From Euryarchaeota archaeon UBA501 (GTDB lineage Archaea; Thermoplasmatota; Poseidoniia; Poseidoniales; Thalassarchaeaceae): a stretch of 19,709 nucleotides of DNA. Positions within the stretch are counted from its first letter, which is position 1; each line of letters opens with the position of its first letter. The translations under genes and the position numbers were made by a program. The stretch covers positions 1 through 19,709 of the forward strand of contig DAVT01000123.1 in NCBI GenBank assembly GCA_002505685.1. Reading direction: 5' to 3'. Below, in pieces: positions 1 to 8,261 of the stretch. The notes beneath the pieces are model-generated. The model was not told the DNA's origin, did no database searches, and worked only from the letters and a program-made list of their open reading frames with translations.

Positions 1-2234
1 CCAAGAGTTACATCTACCCGTTGCAACATGGTTGCATCGTCTCCGATTGCAATTTGGGTTACTAGAATTCGATCCACACCATCAGGAACCAGCATGCCAC
101 CATCCAAGGAAGAACCGATGACTCGAGTCTGATAACGATAGGTGATATCCAAATCTGAAACCCGAATTCTTCCGGGGCTTCCAGCTCGAATCGTGAACGT
201 GATGTTGACTGTGCCGTCTCCGTTCTGTGGGATTTCGTCATTAAGAGCGTCAACCAAACTTTGCCCACTGACTACGATAGGGTCCTGGAGACCTCCAGAC
301 CCAGTGTATTCATCTTGGCCATCGTCTCCAATATCAATACGAACTGCACTGGGATACCCCTCCTCATAGTGTAGAGTGAAATCATCAACCGATGGACTCA
401 CTGTTGAATCATTTGTATCCAACGCGATTTTGTAAACTAACTGATTTCCGACACTTGTGCCCCAATCAATTTCTACATCATTTTCTGCTAACAACCAATT
501 TTGACCATTATCATTGGAGACCAAAACAGAAACCCCTGTATCCGAAGGGGTTACATCAGTCCATGTGGCTCGCATTTTACCTACTTGTGTCCCCGTCAAT
601 AGTGTTGGAGATGTCCATTCTCCAGCAGATTCGTATTCACTAGCATAGTCGATGGAAACCCACCATGAAACTGCGGTAGTCCCTACCAATTGGACCTTCC
701 ATTTCAGTTCGGTTCCTGGGTAATCAAAGTGTACAGTTTCGTTGTTTGTCACCGTCACCCAATGCGTGCCGCCATCAGCACTGATCCAATACTCAACCCG
801 ATCTCCAGCCGCACTTGTCGTCCAAGATACCTCCATATTTGCAGCAACAATTTCTTCATCGACATCCATCGTTTCACTGACCCATATGGACGTGCCCGGT
901 TGCGCTGTAATGAGATAGGGAATTCCACTACCAAACTCTCTGTAGCGTTGTCCCTGCGTCCATGAATAATGATCGAGTGTGTTTAATCGCTGACCATCAT
1001 ATTGCAATCCATATCCATTTTGAGATATTGAGGTTGTTCCGGTCTGTTTTGTCAAAACACTTCCCGGCTCCCCAGTGATTGCAAAACATTCGAGGTTGTC
1101 TGAACTCCATGTTTGATACGTTCTGAACCAAATCAGGTTGTCATGTACTGACATCCCCCGAACTTGGCCTGAAGACATGAAATATGTGTAGTAATCTGTG
1201 TTGTTTCGCTCAAAACTACCGGCGCCATCAAACTCGTACTGGATGATTGATTTCCGAACCCCATGATTGACCCATACGCTATCTCGTGTGCGGTCATACG
1301 AAATCGCGGTGAAGTCCCCATATCCACCACTACTAACATCGTACGAGGATATGCACTTCCAAGCTAGAGGATGCCGAATATCCCACTCGACAATTTTGTT
1401 GTATTGGGCTCCATTTTGGCCACGCCATGAGGAAATGATCCCAAATACACGCTCATCATCGGTCACGGCCCAATCTCTCCATCCGTAGGCTGAGTACGTA
1501 TTGGGGATACTGGGGACAGAACAACTGCCTATGTCCAAATCCGGCCTGAGTGGTTGGTTGTTTGGACCTGTTGTCATTTGTGTTCCGTTATTGGGGAAGA
1601 GTACTTTCACTGTGTTTTTCACTGTATTTGAGTCCCATGTTGAAGCGAAAATCATGTCTCGGTAAACAAATGCTGCACCATTGTAAGTGGCCATTGTTCC
1701 AGAGGGTAGAGAAATCTGTGAACTAAATCTATTCTCACTCACATTGGTTGTGTGAGGCTGACGAATGGCATACGAGGTATTATCATACCATGCAGATGAA
1801 CTAGCAGGAGATGATTCCAAATCATGAGATTCGAACCAGTTTTGACTATCTTTCATTGAAAGTGTGACTGAATCCCCTTGGCTGTCAACATAATCCGCTT
1901 GCCCCTCACTCCAATCTGCTCTAGAAGTGTCTGTGATGCTATTCCAACCTGTAGCTGATGCTCCAGAAATCGTCAACTCCGCCCCTGTAACTTCTGCACC
2001 GATGGGCATGGCGACCTGTACGTTCCGAGCGGGAGTTCCTGACTGATAGATTGCAATCGCTTCTGAGGAACCATCGGCAAACGTGTACAGATGTCGCGCA
2101 CCAGCACTGCTTGAGTCCACTTCTTCCACAACCAATACCGATTGTGGTTGTGAATCAATGCCAGCAGCAAACAGTGAGGCGAGGAACAATCCAACCAAGA
2201 AAAGACTCTTGGAAGCAGTTGAGAATCGCGTCAT
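1..2234 (-). CDS. Secreted multidomain surface protein, 3' end outside window
   Basis: The reading frame is open from ATG at 2234 to the left edge: 744 complete codons with no stop, so the C-terminus is missing. The start is supported by GGGGAG at 2242-2247, seven bases upstream, and by a Sec signal peptide: basic residues, then the hydrophobic run LFLVGLFLASLFAAG (residues 11-25). Residues 70-92 form a beta-rich stretch. Residues 180-440 look like a propeller-type fold (WDSNTV, IVEWDIRHP, DSVWVNHG, NLIWF). Residues 463-530 and 551-623 are two copies of one beta-sandwich module, each with a V-S-x-D-x-G-x-x-W core (ISADGGTHW, VSNDNGQNW) and a closing K-x-L segment. Residues 627-700 begin another beta module with an IDIGDDG motif. 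The protein is probably exported and displayed or released. No enzyme motif is visible and the substrate or ligand is unknown. It may be cotranscribed with the large gene upstream, 90 bp away. Confidence 0.88.
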   Translation of the reverse strand, partial: MTRFSTASKSLFLVGLFLASLFAAGIDSQPQSVLVVEEVDSSSAGARHLYTFADGSSEAIAIYQSGTPARNVQVAMPIGAEVTGAELTISGASATGWNSITDTSRADWSEGQADYVDSQGDSVTLSMKDSQNWFESHDLESSPASSSAWYDNTSYAIRQPHTTNVSENRFSSQISLPSGTMATYNGAAFVYRDMIFASTWDSNTVKNTVKVLFPNNGTQMTTGPNNQPLRPDLDIGSCSVPSIPNTYSAYGWRDWAVTDDERVFGIISSWRGQNGAQYNKIVEWDIRHPLAWKCISSYDVSSGGYGDFTAISYDRTRDSVWVNHGVRKSIIQYEFDGAGSFERNNTDYYTYFMSSGQVRGMSVHDNLIWFRTYQTWSSDNLECFAITGEPGSVLTKQTGTTSISQNGYGLQYDGQRLNTLDHYSWTQGQRYREFGSGIPYLITAQPGTSIWVSETMDVDEEIVAANMEVSWTTSAAGDRVEYWISADGGTHWVTVTNNETVHFDYPGTELKWKVQLVGTTAVSWWVSIDYASEYESAGEWTSPTLLTGTQVGKMRATWTDVTPSDTGVSVLVSNDNGQNWLLAENDVEIDWGTSVGNQLVYKIALDTNDSTVSPSVDDFTLHYEEGYPSAVRIDIGDDGQDEYTGSGGLQDPIVVSGQSLVDALNDEIPQNGDGTVNITFTIRAGSPGRIRVSDLDITYRYQTRVIGSSLDGGMLVPDGVDRILVTQIAIGDDATMLQRVDVTL

Positions 2235-2241
2235 GCCTAGG

Positions 2242-2247
2242 CTCCCC
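2242..2247 (-). promoter_or_regulatory. Ribosome binding site, secreted protein at 2234
   Basis: Read on the minus strand this is GGGGAG, seven bases before the ATG at 2234. It matches part of the archaeal Shine-Dalgarno consensus GGAGGTGA and supports the chosen start. Confidence 0.6.
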
Positions 2248-2283
2248 AAGGTTCTGACACAGGGTATGGTGTATCAAACCATT

Positions 2284-2317
2284 CCCTACGGGTCTGGCCC
2301 CTACGGGGCCGGACCCG
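2284..2317 (-). terminator. GC-rich intergenic hairpin, possible terminator or processing site
   Basis: Positions 2289-2301 pair with 2305-2317 over 13 bp, with one imperfect pair (T2295/G2311; A/C in the minus-strand RNA) and a 3-base loop at 2302-2304 (GTA on the minus strand). The nine-base element CCCTACGGG occurs twice, at 2284-2292 and 2299-2307, so alternative smaller hairpins can also form. The structure starts 7 bases after the stop of the 1899-residue protein and lies 55 bases before the start of the next gene. No U-tract follows, so it is not a classical intrinsic terminator. It could end or stabilise the upstream mRNA or act in the leader of the next gene. Confidence 0.5.
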
Positions 2318-2324
2318 GTGCGTA

Positions 2325-5300
2325 TCAACTGGTTGTTCTGTCGTCATATCTTATGGGTGAACCACCATTTCCTCGTATACCATCGACCATGTCGTCATCA
2401 ATTTCGAACCAGTCGTTTATCCAATCACCATCAGTGTCATAGTTGGTCGGATCTGTACCATCTGCGATATTGTCTCCATCGATGTCTAGATGCCACCAAC
2501 CCCAGACGAATTCACCTTGGCCGATGTTGGGGAATCGATCAAATGAACCCCATCTTCGATCCCAATCATCTGTCCAGTCACCACGACAGATGTCAACGTC
2601 GTCAGTCGAATCAAGGACCATGTAATCATCATCATTATCGAAAACAATGTGTGCATACAAATCATCGGTTTGGTTAATCCGGTACATTCTGAAATAATTG
2701 GCGTAAATATCGTTGGGTGTATCGGTTTGTAGTAGGTAACCTCGTAATTGCCACCATTCAGTCACCTGTTCCCCATTGTATAACAATGGGGTGCCTCGAA
2801 CCTGTGTGGCACTCGACAATGTTGTATTGCCGTAGAATTCTTGGAAATTGTTGTATGGAATGTAGATACAAGTTGGGCCCGAACAATCCCAACCACCATC
2901 ATTGTCTGGATCCTCGGTAGCATCCGAAGAATCTCGAGGGTCGAAGGTCGCCCAAGTCCATTCCATGTTAGGTCGACCTAGATCCATTCCAGAAACATTC
3001 AGCGGTTTGTTTGTCGCTCCGAATTCTTCCCAAACAACTTGGATGTGCATGAAAGAAGACCAGTTGTCATTCGATTCGTTCCATCCTCTGTCGTGTTCCC
3101 ACCAATCAGGCAACATGTCCCCATCCGTGTCATCGTCAATCGGGTTGGTTCCAAACTTGTACACCTCACGCCCATCAGTCAGTGACCACGAGTAATCATA
3201 GGCTGTTGTTACGCCGTTTGATTCTTCACGTACCTTCTGAATTGCATCGCCGTCAGTATCATTTGAAATTGGTAAAGTACCCGCGTTCCATTCCTGAATA
3301 TTGGTGAAAAACAGTGGGCTATTTCCAGGGGAAATTTGCTCTGAAGAATCATATGGGCTGAATGTCCTAGAGTCCCATGCACCTTGAATCGCAGGCATGT
3401 CACCAGATGTTCGGTCATACCAACCATCTGCATCCGGATCGTAATTGGCATCAAGGGGATTCACTGGATTGAGGCTCCATCGCCAACTGTTTACGGGAAG
3501 GGTTTCTGTGAAAATGGAGTAACAGAATTCCCACCCGTCAGGCATACTATCTCCATCAGAATCTGGGTGTGTAGGATCTGAGATTCCTGAAAGACTCAAA
3601 TTCCAATTATCGAAATAGGCTTCATTGATTCTGACCATTCGTTCACTACTCATCACATCTTTTGCAATGAATAAATCATACAGGACCCCTTGAGCTTGCA
3701 TCTCGTCCATACCTAATTCTTCTTGGTGGGCTGCAATCATATCCTCGCCATAACTGAATAGTCCCAATTCAGGTGGTACTGTAAATCGTTCAGTGAATTT
3801 ACCGTAAATCCTCGCTTGATACTCTGCTAAGTTGTCGTATGATTCATTCTCATCAATTACGCCATCTCCGTTACAGTCCCACGAATCATTATCGGAATCA
3901 AAATCTACATCGGCTGCTGTAAGTGGATTCATTTCCCACTGATTGCCATCCAAATCCCATTCGGTAAACCAATACTCATATCCATCAATCATTTGATCGC
4001 TATCAGAATCATTGTTTGTAGGATCTGTGATTCCAATAATGGTTGAAAGAAGGGGTGCAGGGGGTAGAGCAGGATTGTTGCGCCAATCAAGATACTGTTG
4101 CGAGGCAATCATTGCACGATTTCCCTTCGCAAACAACATCGAGTTAATGCGTTGCAAAAATGCATTCTCGTTCTGTGCGATCGCCTCTTCCCACATTCGA
4201 GGGGCGTCGGGTGGTGAAAGACCTCCGTTAACGGGATTTTGAACTGTCAAATTGAGTTCCTGTAAGTCGGTTAGCGCATCGCGATCTGCATCATAATGTC
4301 CGTCGCCAGCGACTAGTGGATTCAGAGTCCAAACCTCATCTGTACCATTCCATTGTGTAAAGAGTAGTTCGATTCCATCAAGCATACCATCGCCATCGGT
4401 ATCAGGATTATTTGGATCACAAGTGCGTCCCGACAATGCGATTTGTTCGGGCGAAACAAAAGCTCCGAAGGAAATCATTGATCCCGCTTCACTCCAAATC
4501 TGTATGGAGGCGACATTTCCAACCCCGAAAACGAAGTATTGAGGGCTTGTTTGTTCAGGATTTGTCTCAGAATAATTGGCATCAATCGAGTTGTATTCTT
4601 CCCAATTGGTCATGCCATCGCCATCGGGATCTCCAAGCGAATCAAGTTCACTAACTGGGTTCAGTGACCATGATTCTTCGTAGACATTCCAGCGGGCGAA
4701 GTAAACTTCCCATCCATCTGGCATACCATCTCCATCAGTGTCACCGTTGAGAGGGTCACTACTTCCTTGGTCTGCTGTTGGCGCACTAGGCTGATCCTGA
4801 ATCACTTCATCTGTCGCAAAGAATCCGAATGCCTCCGTTGCTGAACCGTTCCATGATTCGTTGAACAGTGATGTAGAGATAGGAAGTGAGTTTCCTTCTT
4901 GATCCACGTCACCAATCATGATGAGTGAAGAAATGTGGTACTCCATCCAATTCGTGTACATCTCATTGGGTTGCAACTCCCCATCATGGTTAGCATCATA
5001 TCCATCTCCATCGGGATTTTTCTCGGCATCAGAACCATTCAGTGGGTTGATTCCTTGCTGAGAGGTGGGCCAAGTGCACTGGTAACGTGCTTCCCAACCA
5101 TCCGGTAAACCATCCCCATCAGAATCGGCAAGATTTGGGTCTGTATCGACCCATCCGGCAGCACCGTCAGATGTTTCGTTATGTGTGCTCAATCCTTGTT
5201 CAAGAACCAACAGGCGAATTTGTTGCCATTGGTATTCACACAAATTTGTCAGCCCATCGTTGTCAGCGTCTTCATACGCATCGGAAGGATCTGTCGGATC

Positions 5301-8024
5301 GAGTGACCAATCATTACCACCATGGAATGTTTGTCCTATCCAACGGCGGTACTGTATTTCCCAACCATCAGGCATACCATCTTGATCTGTATCTACATTG
5401 GTCGGGTCAATGGTACGATCAGTCGCCCCTCCCGAACCTGAATCTGACCATCCTGTGATGTAGGTCGTGCGAGCAGCTTGCCCAGTTTCCTCGTCACAAA
5501 CATATCCACCATTCAGATAGTGACATGTAAAATTAGTCCGTTCTAGGAAAAAGCCCCAATACTCTTCGCCATCAAATAATCCGTCTCCATCCGTATCGGC
5601 CAACTGTGGATCAGTGGTATTCCACCCTTGTTCGGTTGAAGAAACAAATCTGAATTCATCCAGATTCGACCAACTGCGGTCAAAATAGTCGTCATCATCA
5701 GGGTTGAAATTCACGCCATCCGCATCAGGGTCATCATCCCGGTCAAATGGATTGGTAGGGTCTAGCCCGTTGACAAATTCCCAACCGTCGGGCATTCCAT
5801 CTGAATCAGAGTCATTGGAAAGGGGGTCAATCAAAACCATGTTCGCATAGACTCCTGGGTCCAGGGCTGCGAAAATGTGCGGTTGACCGTCGATTTCTAG
5901 AACCGTCATGTCAACAACACGGCCAGGAATACGAGTGTGATCTGGTTCCACACCTGATGAACGGACATGATTTGCATCTAGAGCCCATGTTCCCCATTGA
6001 GAACCGATAATCACTTCTTCTCCAAGCGGTAAAATTGACAGGATATTATTGGCGGTTAATTCTTCTTCGTTGATCATTCGATCATAAGTAAATGCACCCA
6101 ACGGTTCCGATGGACCTCGCACCAAATCAAACTGATGTGTCCCTCCTCTTGTGCCGACCCAGAGGGTTTGCGGGCTGGTAATATCGCCTTCCGCATCCCG
6201 CGGTCCGTCAACCACTAGAGATTGGACGCGTGCAGCTAAGGCTGAATCGATGGCGTCTGCTGCCCTAACATACTGTTCGGCATTGGTGGTGTTGAAAATC
6301 CATGTTGAATCAAATCCGCCAGCAAAGTCAGTGCTATTAGCCATCAACAACCCACGGTCGGTGCCCACAAAGAGGCGACCGCCCTCACTGGGAAGTACAA
6401 CATGGGCTGCAGCCTCTACAGTTGTGTTTTCCTGAATTTGTAACGCTTCAGTAAGTGGCATTACACCTGCCAAAACGCCAATCAAGCCCTCTGAGTCAAG
6501 TGCAAATCTCCACACTTGCTGGTCTTCACCAAACCCAAGGAAATCAATTTGACCACCGCTTCCTGTTTGCAGTGGGGTCAACATTTCGATTGAAGATGAC
6601 AAATCGTTCACATCAAGAATCGAGCCGATCTGACCGTCTTCATCCAAAGAAATCGTCATCAGACCATTGGAAGTAGATAGCAGAAGAACTCCATCTGAAC
6701 TTCCGTCTGGCCAGAGGAACATATCCAACAGATGCACACCAGAGGGCAACTCAAAGTGATTGGAGTCATTGGTTGATGGACTCAGGACTGTTATTCCACG
6801 CATCGTACCAACGTACACCAGTCCATGAACGTCATCAGAAAAAATCGAGTTGGCATTGTGGTGTAACAAACTGGGAGTGGTTCCTTGGTCATAGGCAGTT
6901 ACAGTTTGACCTGCTGAGCCACCGACAACATGCTTGACACCTGCAGTAACCCAATTGTCCTCGTCCAAATAGACCATGTATTCCTCAAGATTGCTGAATG
7001 CTTCCCCTAGATCTAAAGTCGCAGCAGAGGTATCAGGAGAAATTGCACCATCCCGGTTTGTATCCCATCCATCGATGTCGCTATCGATTAGAGCATCACT
7101 GCTATTCAATGGATCTAGTTGGAAATAGATTTCCCATCCATCGATGATCCCGTCGCCCTTCTGAGTTTGACTTAATGCCTGACCTGGGTTCCCAACCCAG
7201 CGATAATAATCCGTATCATTATCCAGCGGATCCGTACCCAACCATCCGTCATCTCCAGTTGGACGAGTTTCCTCGGTTCTGCATGGGTCAATCAAGTGAG
7301 TGATTTCTCCCGCACAACGCAGACCATCAAACTCAGTTACCCAAGTCTCAGGAGCACCGTACAGATACTCCTCTGCATTCGTGTAGTATTCATGGGGTTC
7401 AATTGTGCCGTCCCGATCCACATCGAAACCATCTCCACAACCTAAAGTCAAGTCGCGGCAACGGTCACTGTCAAGTTGGCCATCAGTACTATTGAGGGGG
7501 TCGAATGCCAAACAATTCCAAACACTAGATTCGTTGATGTATCCTGTTTGAGACATGCACATTGCGACCTCGTAGCCATCAGGGAGACCATCCCCGTCCG
7601 TATCTCCTGAACGGGGATCAAGGTACCACCGAACACCCGTTTCTGATGCCTCTGGAGGCTTGCCGGGTAGGCCAGTACGGTTGTTTGTGAAGCAGGAATC
7701 CATGTCATATGGCCAGCAATACTCCATCAATGCTGTAAGTCCGTCATAATCATGGTCACTCTGGTTATCGGTTCCGTTATCTGCATCCAATCCAGGAATT
7801 GTACGAGAACGATCGCCCAAGTCGATGAGAACCGGTTCGCTGAACGCCTCTTCATGCAAATCAGGCATGCCATCTTTATCGCGGTCAGTGATGGGGGGGC
7901 CTTCGCCAGTTGTATCCCCCGGATGAATGGACTGAACGGGACTGTTGGGCCGAATTTGGCTGACGAACAACATCGATCCAAGCAGTAGGAGGGTTATCAA
8001 AAGCGCTGTTTGTTTACGACGCAT
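2325..8024 (-). CDS. Giant secreted TSP3-repeat protein with internal beta-propeller
   Basis: This complete 1899-residue protein starts at ATG 8024, with AGGTGA at 8029-8034 as ribosome binding site. Residues 1-23 are a Sec signal peptide (MRRK, then ALLITLLLLGSMLFVS). Residues 47-350 hold Asp-rich thrombospondin type 3-like, probably calcium-binding, loops such as DTDGDGLPDGYE at 141. Residues 365-735 look like a beta-propeller, with blade motifs VYVGTMRGI (403), LFVGTDRGL (551), LWVGTRGGT (621) and VIIGSQWGT (671). From 738 onward a long composite repeat recurs: D-x-D-x-D-G-M-P-D-G-W-E, an aromatic spacer ending in W-x-LNP, a second Asp loop, then N-x-x-EY. The C-terminus ends shortly after the last Asp loop, with no membrane segment or visible sorting motif. 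It probably acts as a secreted, calcium-stiffened adhesive or scaffold protein. No catalytic motif was recognised. Ligand and retention mechanism are unknown. Confidence 0.95.
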   Translation of the reverse strand: MRRKQTALLITLLLLGSMLFVSQIRPNSPVQSIHPGDTTGEGPPITDRDKDGMPDLHEEAFSEPVLIDLGDRSRTIPGLDADNGTDNQSDHDYDGLTALMEYCWPYDMDSCFTNNRTGLPGKPPEASETGVRWYLDPRSGDTDGDGLPDGYEVAMCMSQTGYINESSVWNCLAFDPLNSTDGQLDSDRCRDLTLGCGDGFDVDRDGTIEPHEYYTNAEEYLYGAPETWVTEFDGLRCAGEITHLIDPCRTEETRPTGDDGWLGTDPLDNDTDYYRWVGNPGQALSQTQKGDGIIDGWEIYFQLDPLNSSDALIDSDIDGWDTNRDGAISPDTSAATLDLGEAFSNLEEYMVYLDEDNWVTAGVKHVVGGSAGQTVTAYDQGTTPSLLHHNANSIFSDDVHGLVYVGTMRGITVLSPSTNDSNHFELPSGVHLLDMFLWPDGSSDGVLLLSTSNGLMTISLDEDGQIGSILDVNDLSSSIEMLTPLQTGSGGQIDFLGFGEDQQVWRFALDSEGLIGVLAGVMPLTEALQIQENTTVEAAAHVVLPSEGGRLFVGTDRGLLMANSTDFAGGFDSTWIFNTTNAEQYVRAADAIDSALAARVQSLVVDGPRDAEGDITSPQTLWVGTRGGTHQFDLVRGPSEPLGAFTYDRMINEEELTANNILSILPLGEEVIIGSQWGTWALDANHVRSSGVEPDHTRIPGRVVDMTVLEIDGQPHIFAALDPGVYANMVLIDPLSNDSDSDGMPDGWEFVNGLDPTNPFDRDDDPDADGVNFNPDDDDYFDRSWSNLDEFRFVSSTEQGWNTTDPQLADTDGDGLFDGEEYWGFFLERTNFTCHYLNGGYVCDEETGQAARTTYITGWSDSGSGGATDRTIDPTNVDTDQDGMPDGWEIQYRRWIGQTFHGGNDWSLDPTDPSDAYEDADNDGLTNLCEYQWQQIRLLVLEQGLSTHNETSDGAAGWVDTDPNLADSDGDGLPDGWEARYQCTWPTSQQGINPLNGSDAEKNPDGDGYDANHDGELQPNEMYTNWMEYHISSLIMIGDVDQEGNSLPISTSLFNESWNGSATEAFGFFATDEVIQDQPSAPTADQGSSDPLNGDTDGDGMPDGWEVYFARWNVYEESWSLNPVSELDSLGDPDGDGMTNWEEYNSIDANYSETNPEQTSPQYFVFGVGNVASIQIWSEAGSMISFGAFVSPEQIALSGRTCDPNNPDTDGDGMLDGIELLFTQWNGTDEVWTLNPLVAGDGHYDADRDALTDLQELNLTVQNPVNGGLSPPDAPRMWEEAIAQNENAFLQRINSMLFAKGNRAMIASQQYLDWRNNPALPPAPLLSTIIGITDPTNNDSDSDQMIDGYEYWFTEWDLDGNQWEMNPLTAADVDFDSDNDSWDCNGDGVIDENESYDNLAEYQARIYGKFTERFTVPPELGLFSYGEDMIAAHQEELGMDEMQAQGVLYDLFIAKDVMSSERMVRINEAYFDNWNLSLSGISDPTHPDSDGDSMPDGWEFCYSIFTETLPVNSWRWSLNPVNPLDANYDPDADGWYDRTSGDMPAIQGAWDSRTFSPYDSSEQISPGNSPLFFTNIQEWNAGTLPISNDTDGDAIQKVREESNGVTTAYDYSWSLTDGREVYKFGTNPIDDDTDGDMLPDWWEHDRGWNESNDNWSSFMHIQVVWEEFGATNKPLNVSGMDLGRPNMEWTWATFDPRDSSDATEDPDNDGGWDCSGPTCIYIPYNNFQEFYGNTTLSSATQVRGTPLLYNGEQVTEWWQLRGYLLQTDTPNDIYANYFRMYRINQTDDLYAHIVFDNDDDYMVLDSTDDVDICRGDWTDDWDRRWGSFDRFPNIGQGEFVWGWWHLDIDGDNIADGTDPTNYDTDGDWINDWFEIDDDMVDGIRGNGGSPIRYDDRTTS
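2400..5813 (-). repeat. Long-period coding repeat (TSP3-like blocks)
   Basis: The DNA encodes successive blocks with cores near 5795, 5585, 5380, 5110, 4725, 4390, 3990, 3550, 3120 and 2450. Best-conserved cores include DTDQDGMPDGWE, DSDGDGLPDGWE and DTDGDGMPDGWE. Spacing in the regular part is about 95-145 residues. Most blocks also carry a W-x-LNP (or LDP/MNP) motif and a second Asp loop. The blocks have diverged in sequence, so this is an old protein-level repeat and not a recent DNA tandem array. Confidence 0.8.
5820..6932 (-). other. Beta-propeller-like region within the giant secreted protein
   Basis: Residues about 365-735 of the 1899-residue protein lack Asp loops. They instead carry recurrent hydrophobic-VG-x-x-x-G strands (VYVGTMRG, LFVGTDRG, LWVGTRGG, VIIGSQWG), the pattern seen in sensor-type (Reg_prop-like) propeller blades. 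The assignment rests on motif appearance only; the number of blades cannot be fixed by eye. Confidence 0.6.
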
Positions 8025-8028
8025 GGTC

Positions 8029-8034
8029 TCACCT
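8029..8034 (-). promoter_or_regulatory. Ribosome binding site of the giant secreted protein
   Basis: On the minus strand this is AGGTGA, four bases before ATG 8024, complementary to the archaeal 16S 3' end. Its first two bases (8033-8034) lie in the foot of the adjacent hairpin stem, so folding could limit access to it. Confidence 0.65.
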
Positions 8035-8051
8035 GTGGGTTACACCCACAG
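8033..8051 (-). promoter_or_regulatory. 5'-leader hairpin with GTA triloop
   Basis: CTGTGGGT at 8033-8040 pairs perfectly with ACCCACAG at 8044-8051, leaving a 3-base loop at 8041-8043 (GTA in the minus-strand RNA). The stem ends 8 bases before ATG 8024 and covers the first bases of the ribosome binding site. It cannot terminate an upstream gene, because the neighbour upstream is divergent. A role in the leader of the large secreted protein mRNA (stability or translation control) is inferred. Confidence 0.5.
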
Positions 8052-8121
8052 AGCCATCCCTGCTCTCACGCTTATGATGCTGATGGAGCGTCGTTCGGAC
8101 GGAACTTCAGCAATATTAGCA

Positions 8122-8194
8122 GCGAAAATGGGTGAAAAGAAATTTTTTCAGCGTGAAAAGTTTCTGTTTGGCGGTTGAAAAAAGGTCCGAAAAA
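8122..8194. promoter_or_regulatory. Phased A-tracts and a direct repeat in the divergent spacer
   Basis: In the 237-bp spacer (8025-8261), A or T runs lie at 8125-8128, 8135-8138, 8143-8148 (T), 8156-8159, 8178-8183 and 8190-8194. Their spacing is close to one or two helical turns. GTGAAAAG occurs exactly at 8132-8139 and 8153-8160, 21 bp apart. Such phasing predicts bent DNA or a two-site operator on one helix face. The rest of the spacer holds the leader hairpin and the TATA-like element listed separately; no RNA gene was seen. Confidence 0.4.
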
Positions 8195-8233
8195 TGATGC
8201 ACGCGGGATGGTGTGAGCGCTTCATTCAAAGGG

Positions 8234-8240
8234 TGTATAG
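8234..8240 (+). promoter_or_regulatory. TATA-like element for a probably leaderless gene
   Basis: TGTATAG at 8234-8240 lies about 25 bp before the ATG at 8262. No Shine-Dalgarno sequence stands between them. In archaea the TATA box centres 26-27 bp before the start of transcription, so the transcript would begin at or within a few bases of the start codon. Evidence is positional only. Confidence 0.45.
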
Positions 8241-8261
8241 TCCCCCGAGAAAAAGTTCGTT

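Noticed and set aside
142..965. Plus-strand ORFs of 75-91 codons opposite the partial secreted protein
   Set aside because: They are short, lack ribosome sites, and lie opposite a continuous 744-codon coding frame with a signal peptide.
5087..5458. Plus-strand ORF of 123 codons within the giant gene
   Set aside because: It is an antisense shadow of the Asp-rich repeat region with biased His/Pro composition.
2400..5813. Asp-loop coding repeats considered as CRISPR or a DNA tandem array
   Set aside because: The similarity is in the encoded protein, the unit length varies, and there is no constant repeat with unique spacers.
8109..8120. AATATT on the minus strand as TATA box of the giant gene
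   Set aside because: It is a plausible distance for a leader of about 60 bases, but the match to an archaeal TATA box is weak and there is no supporting upstream element, so it was not annotated.
8025..8261. tRNA or small RNA gene in the longest intergenic space
   Set aside because: No cloverleaf, T-loop consensus or long stable fold was found by eye; only the short leader hairpin and A-tracts are present.
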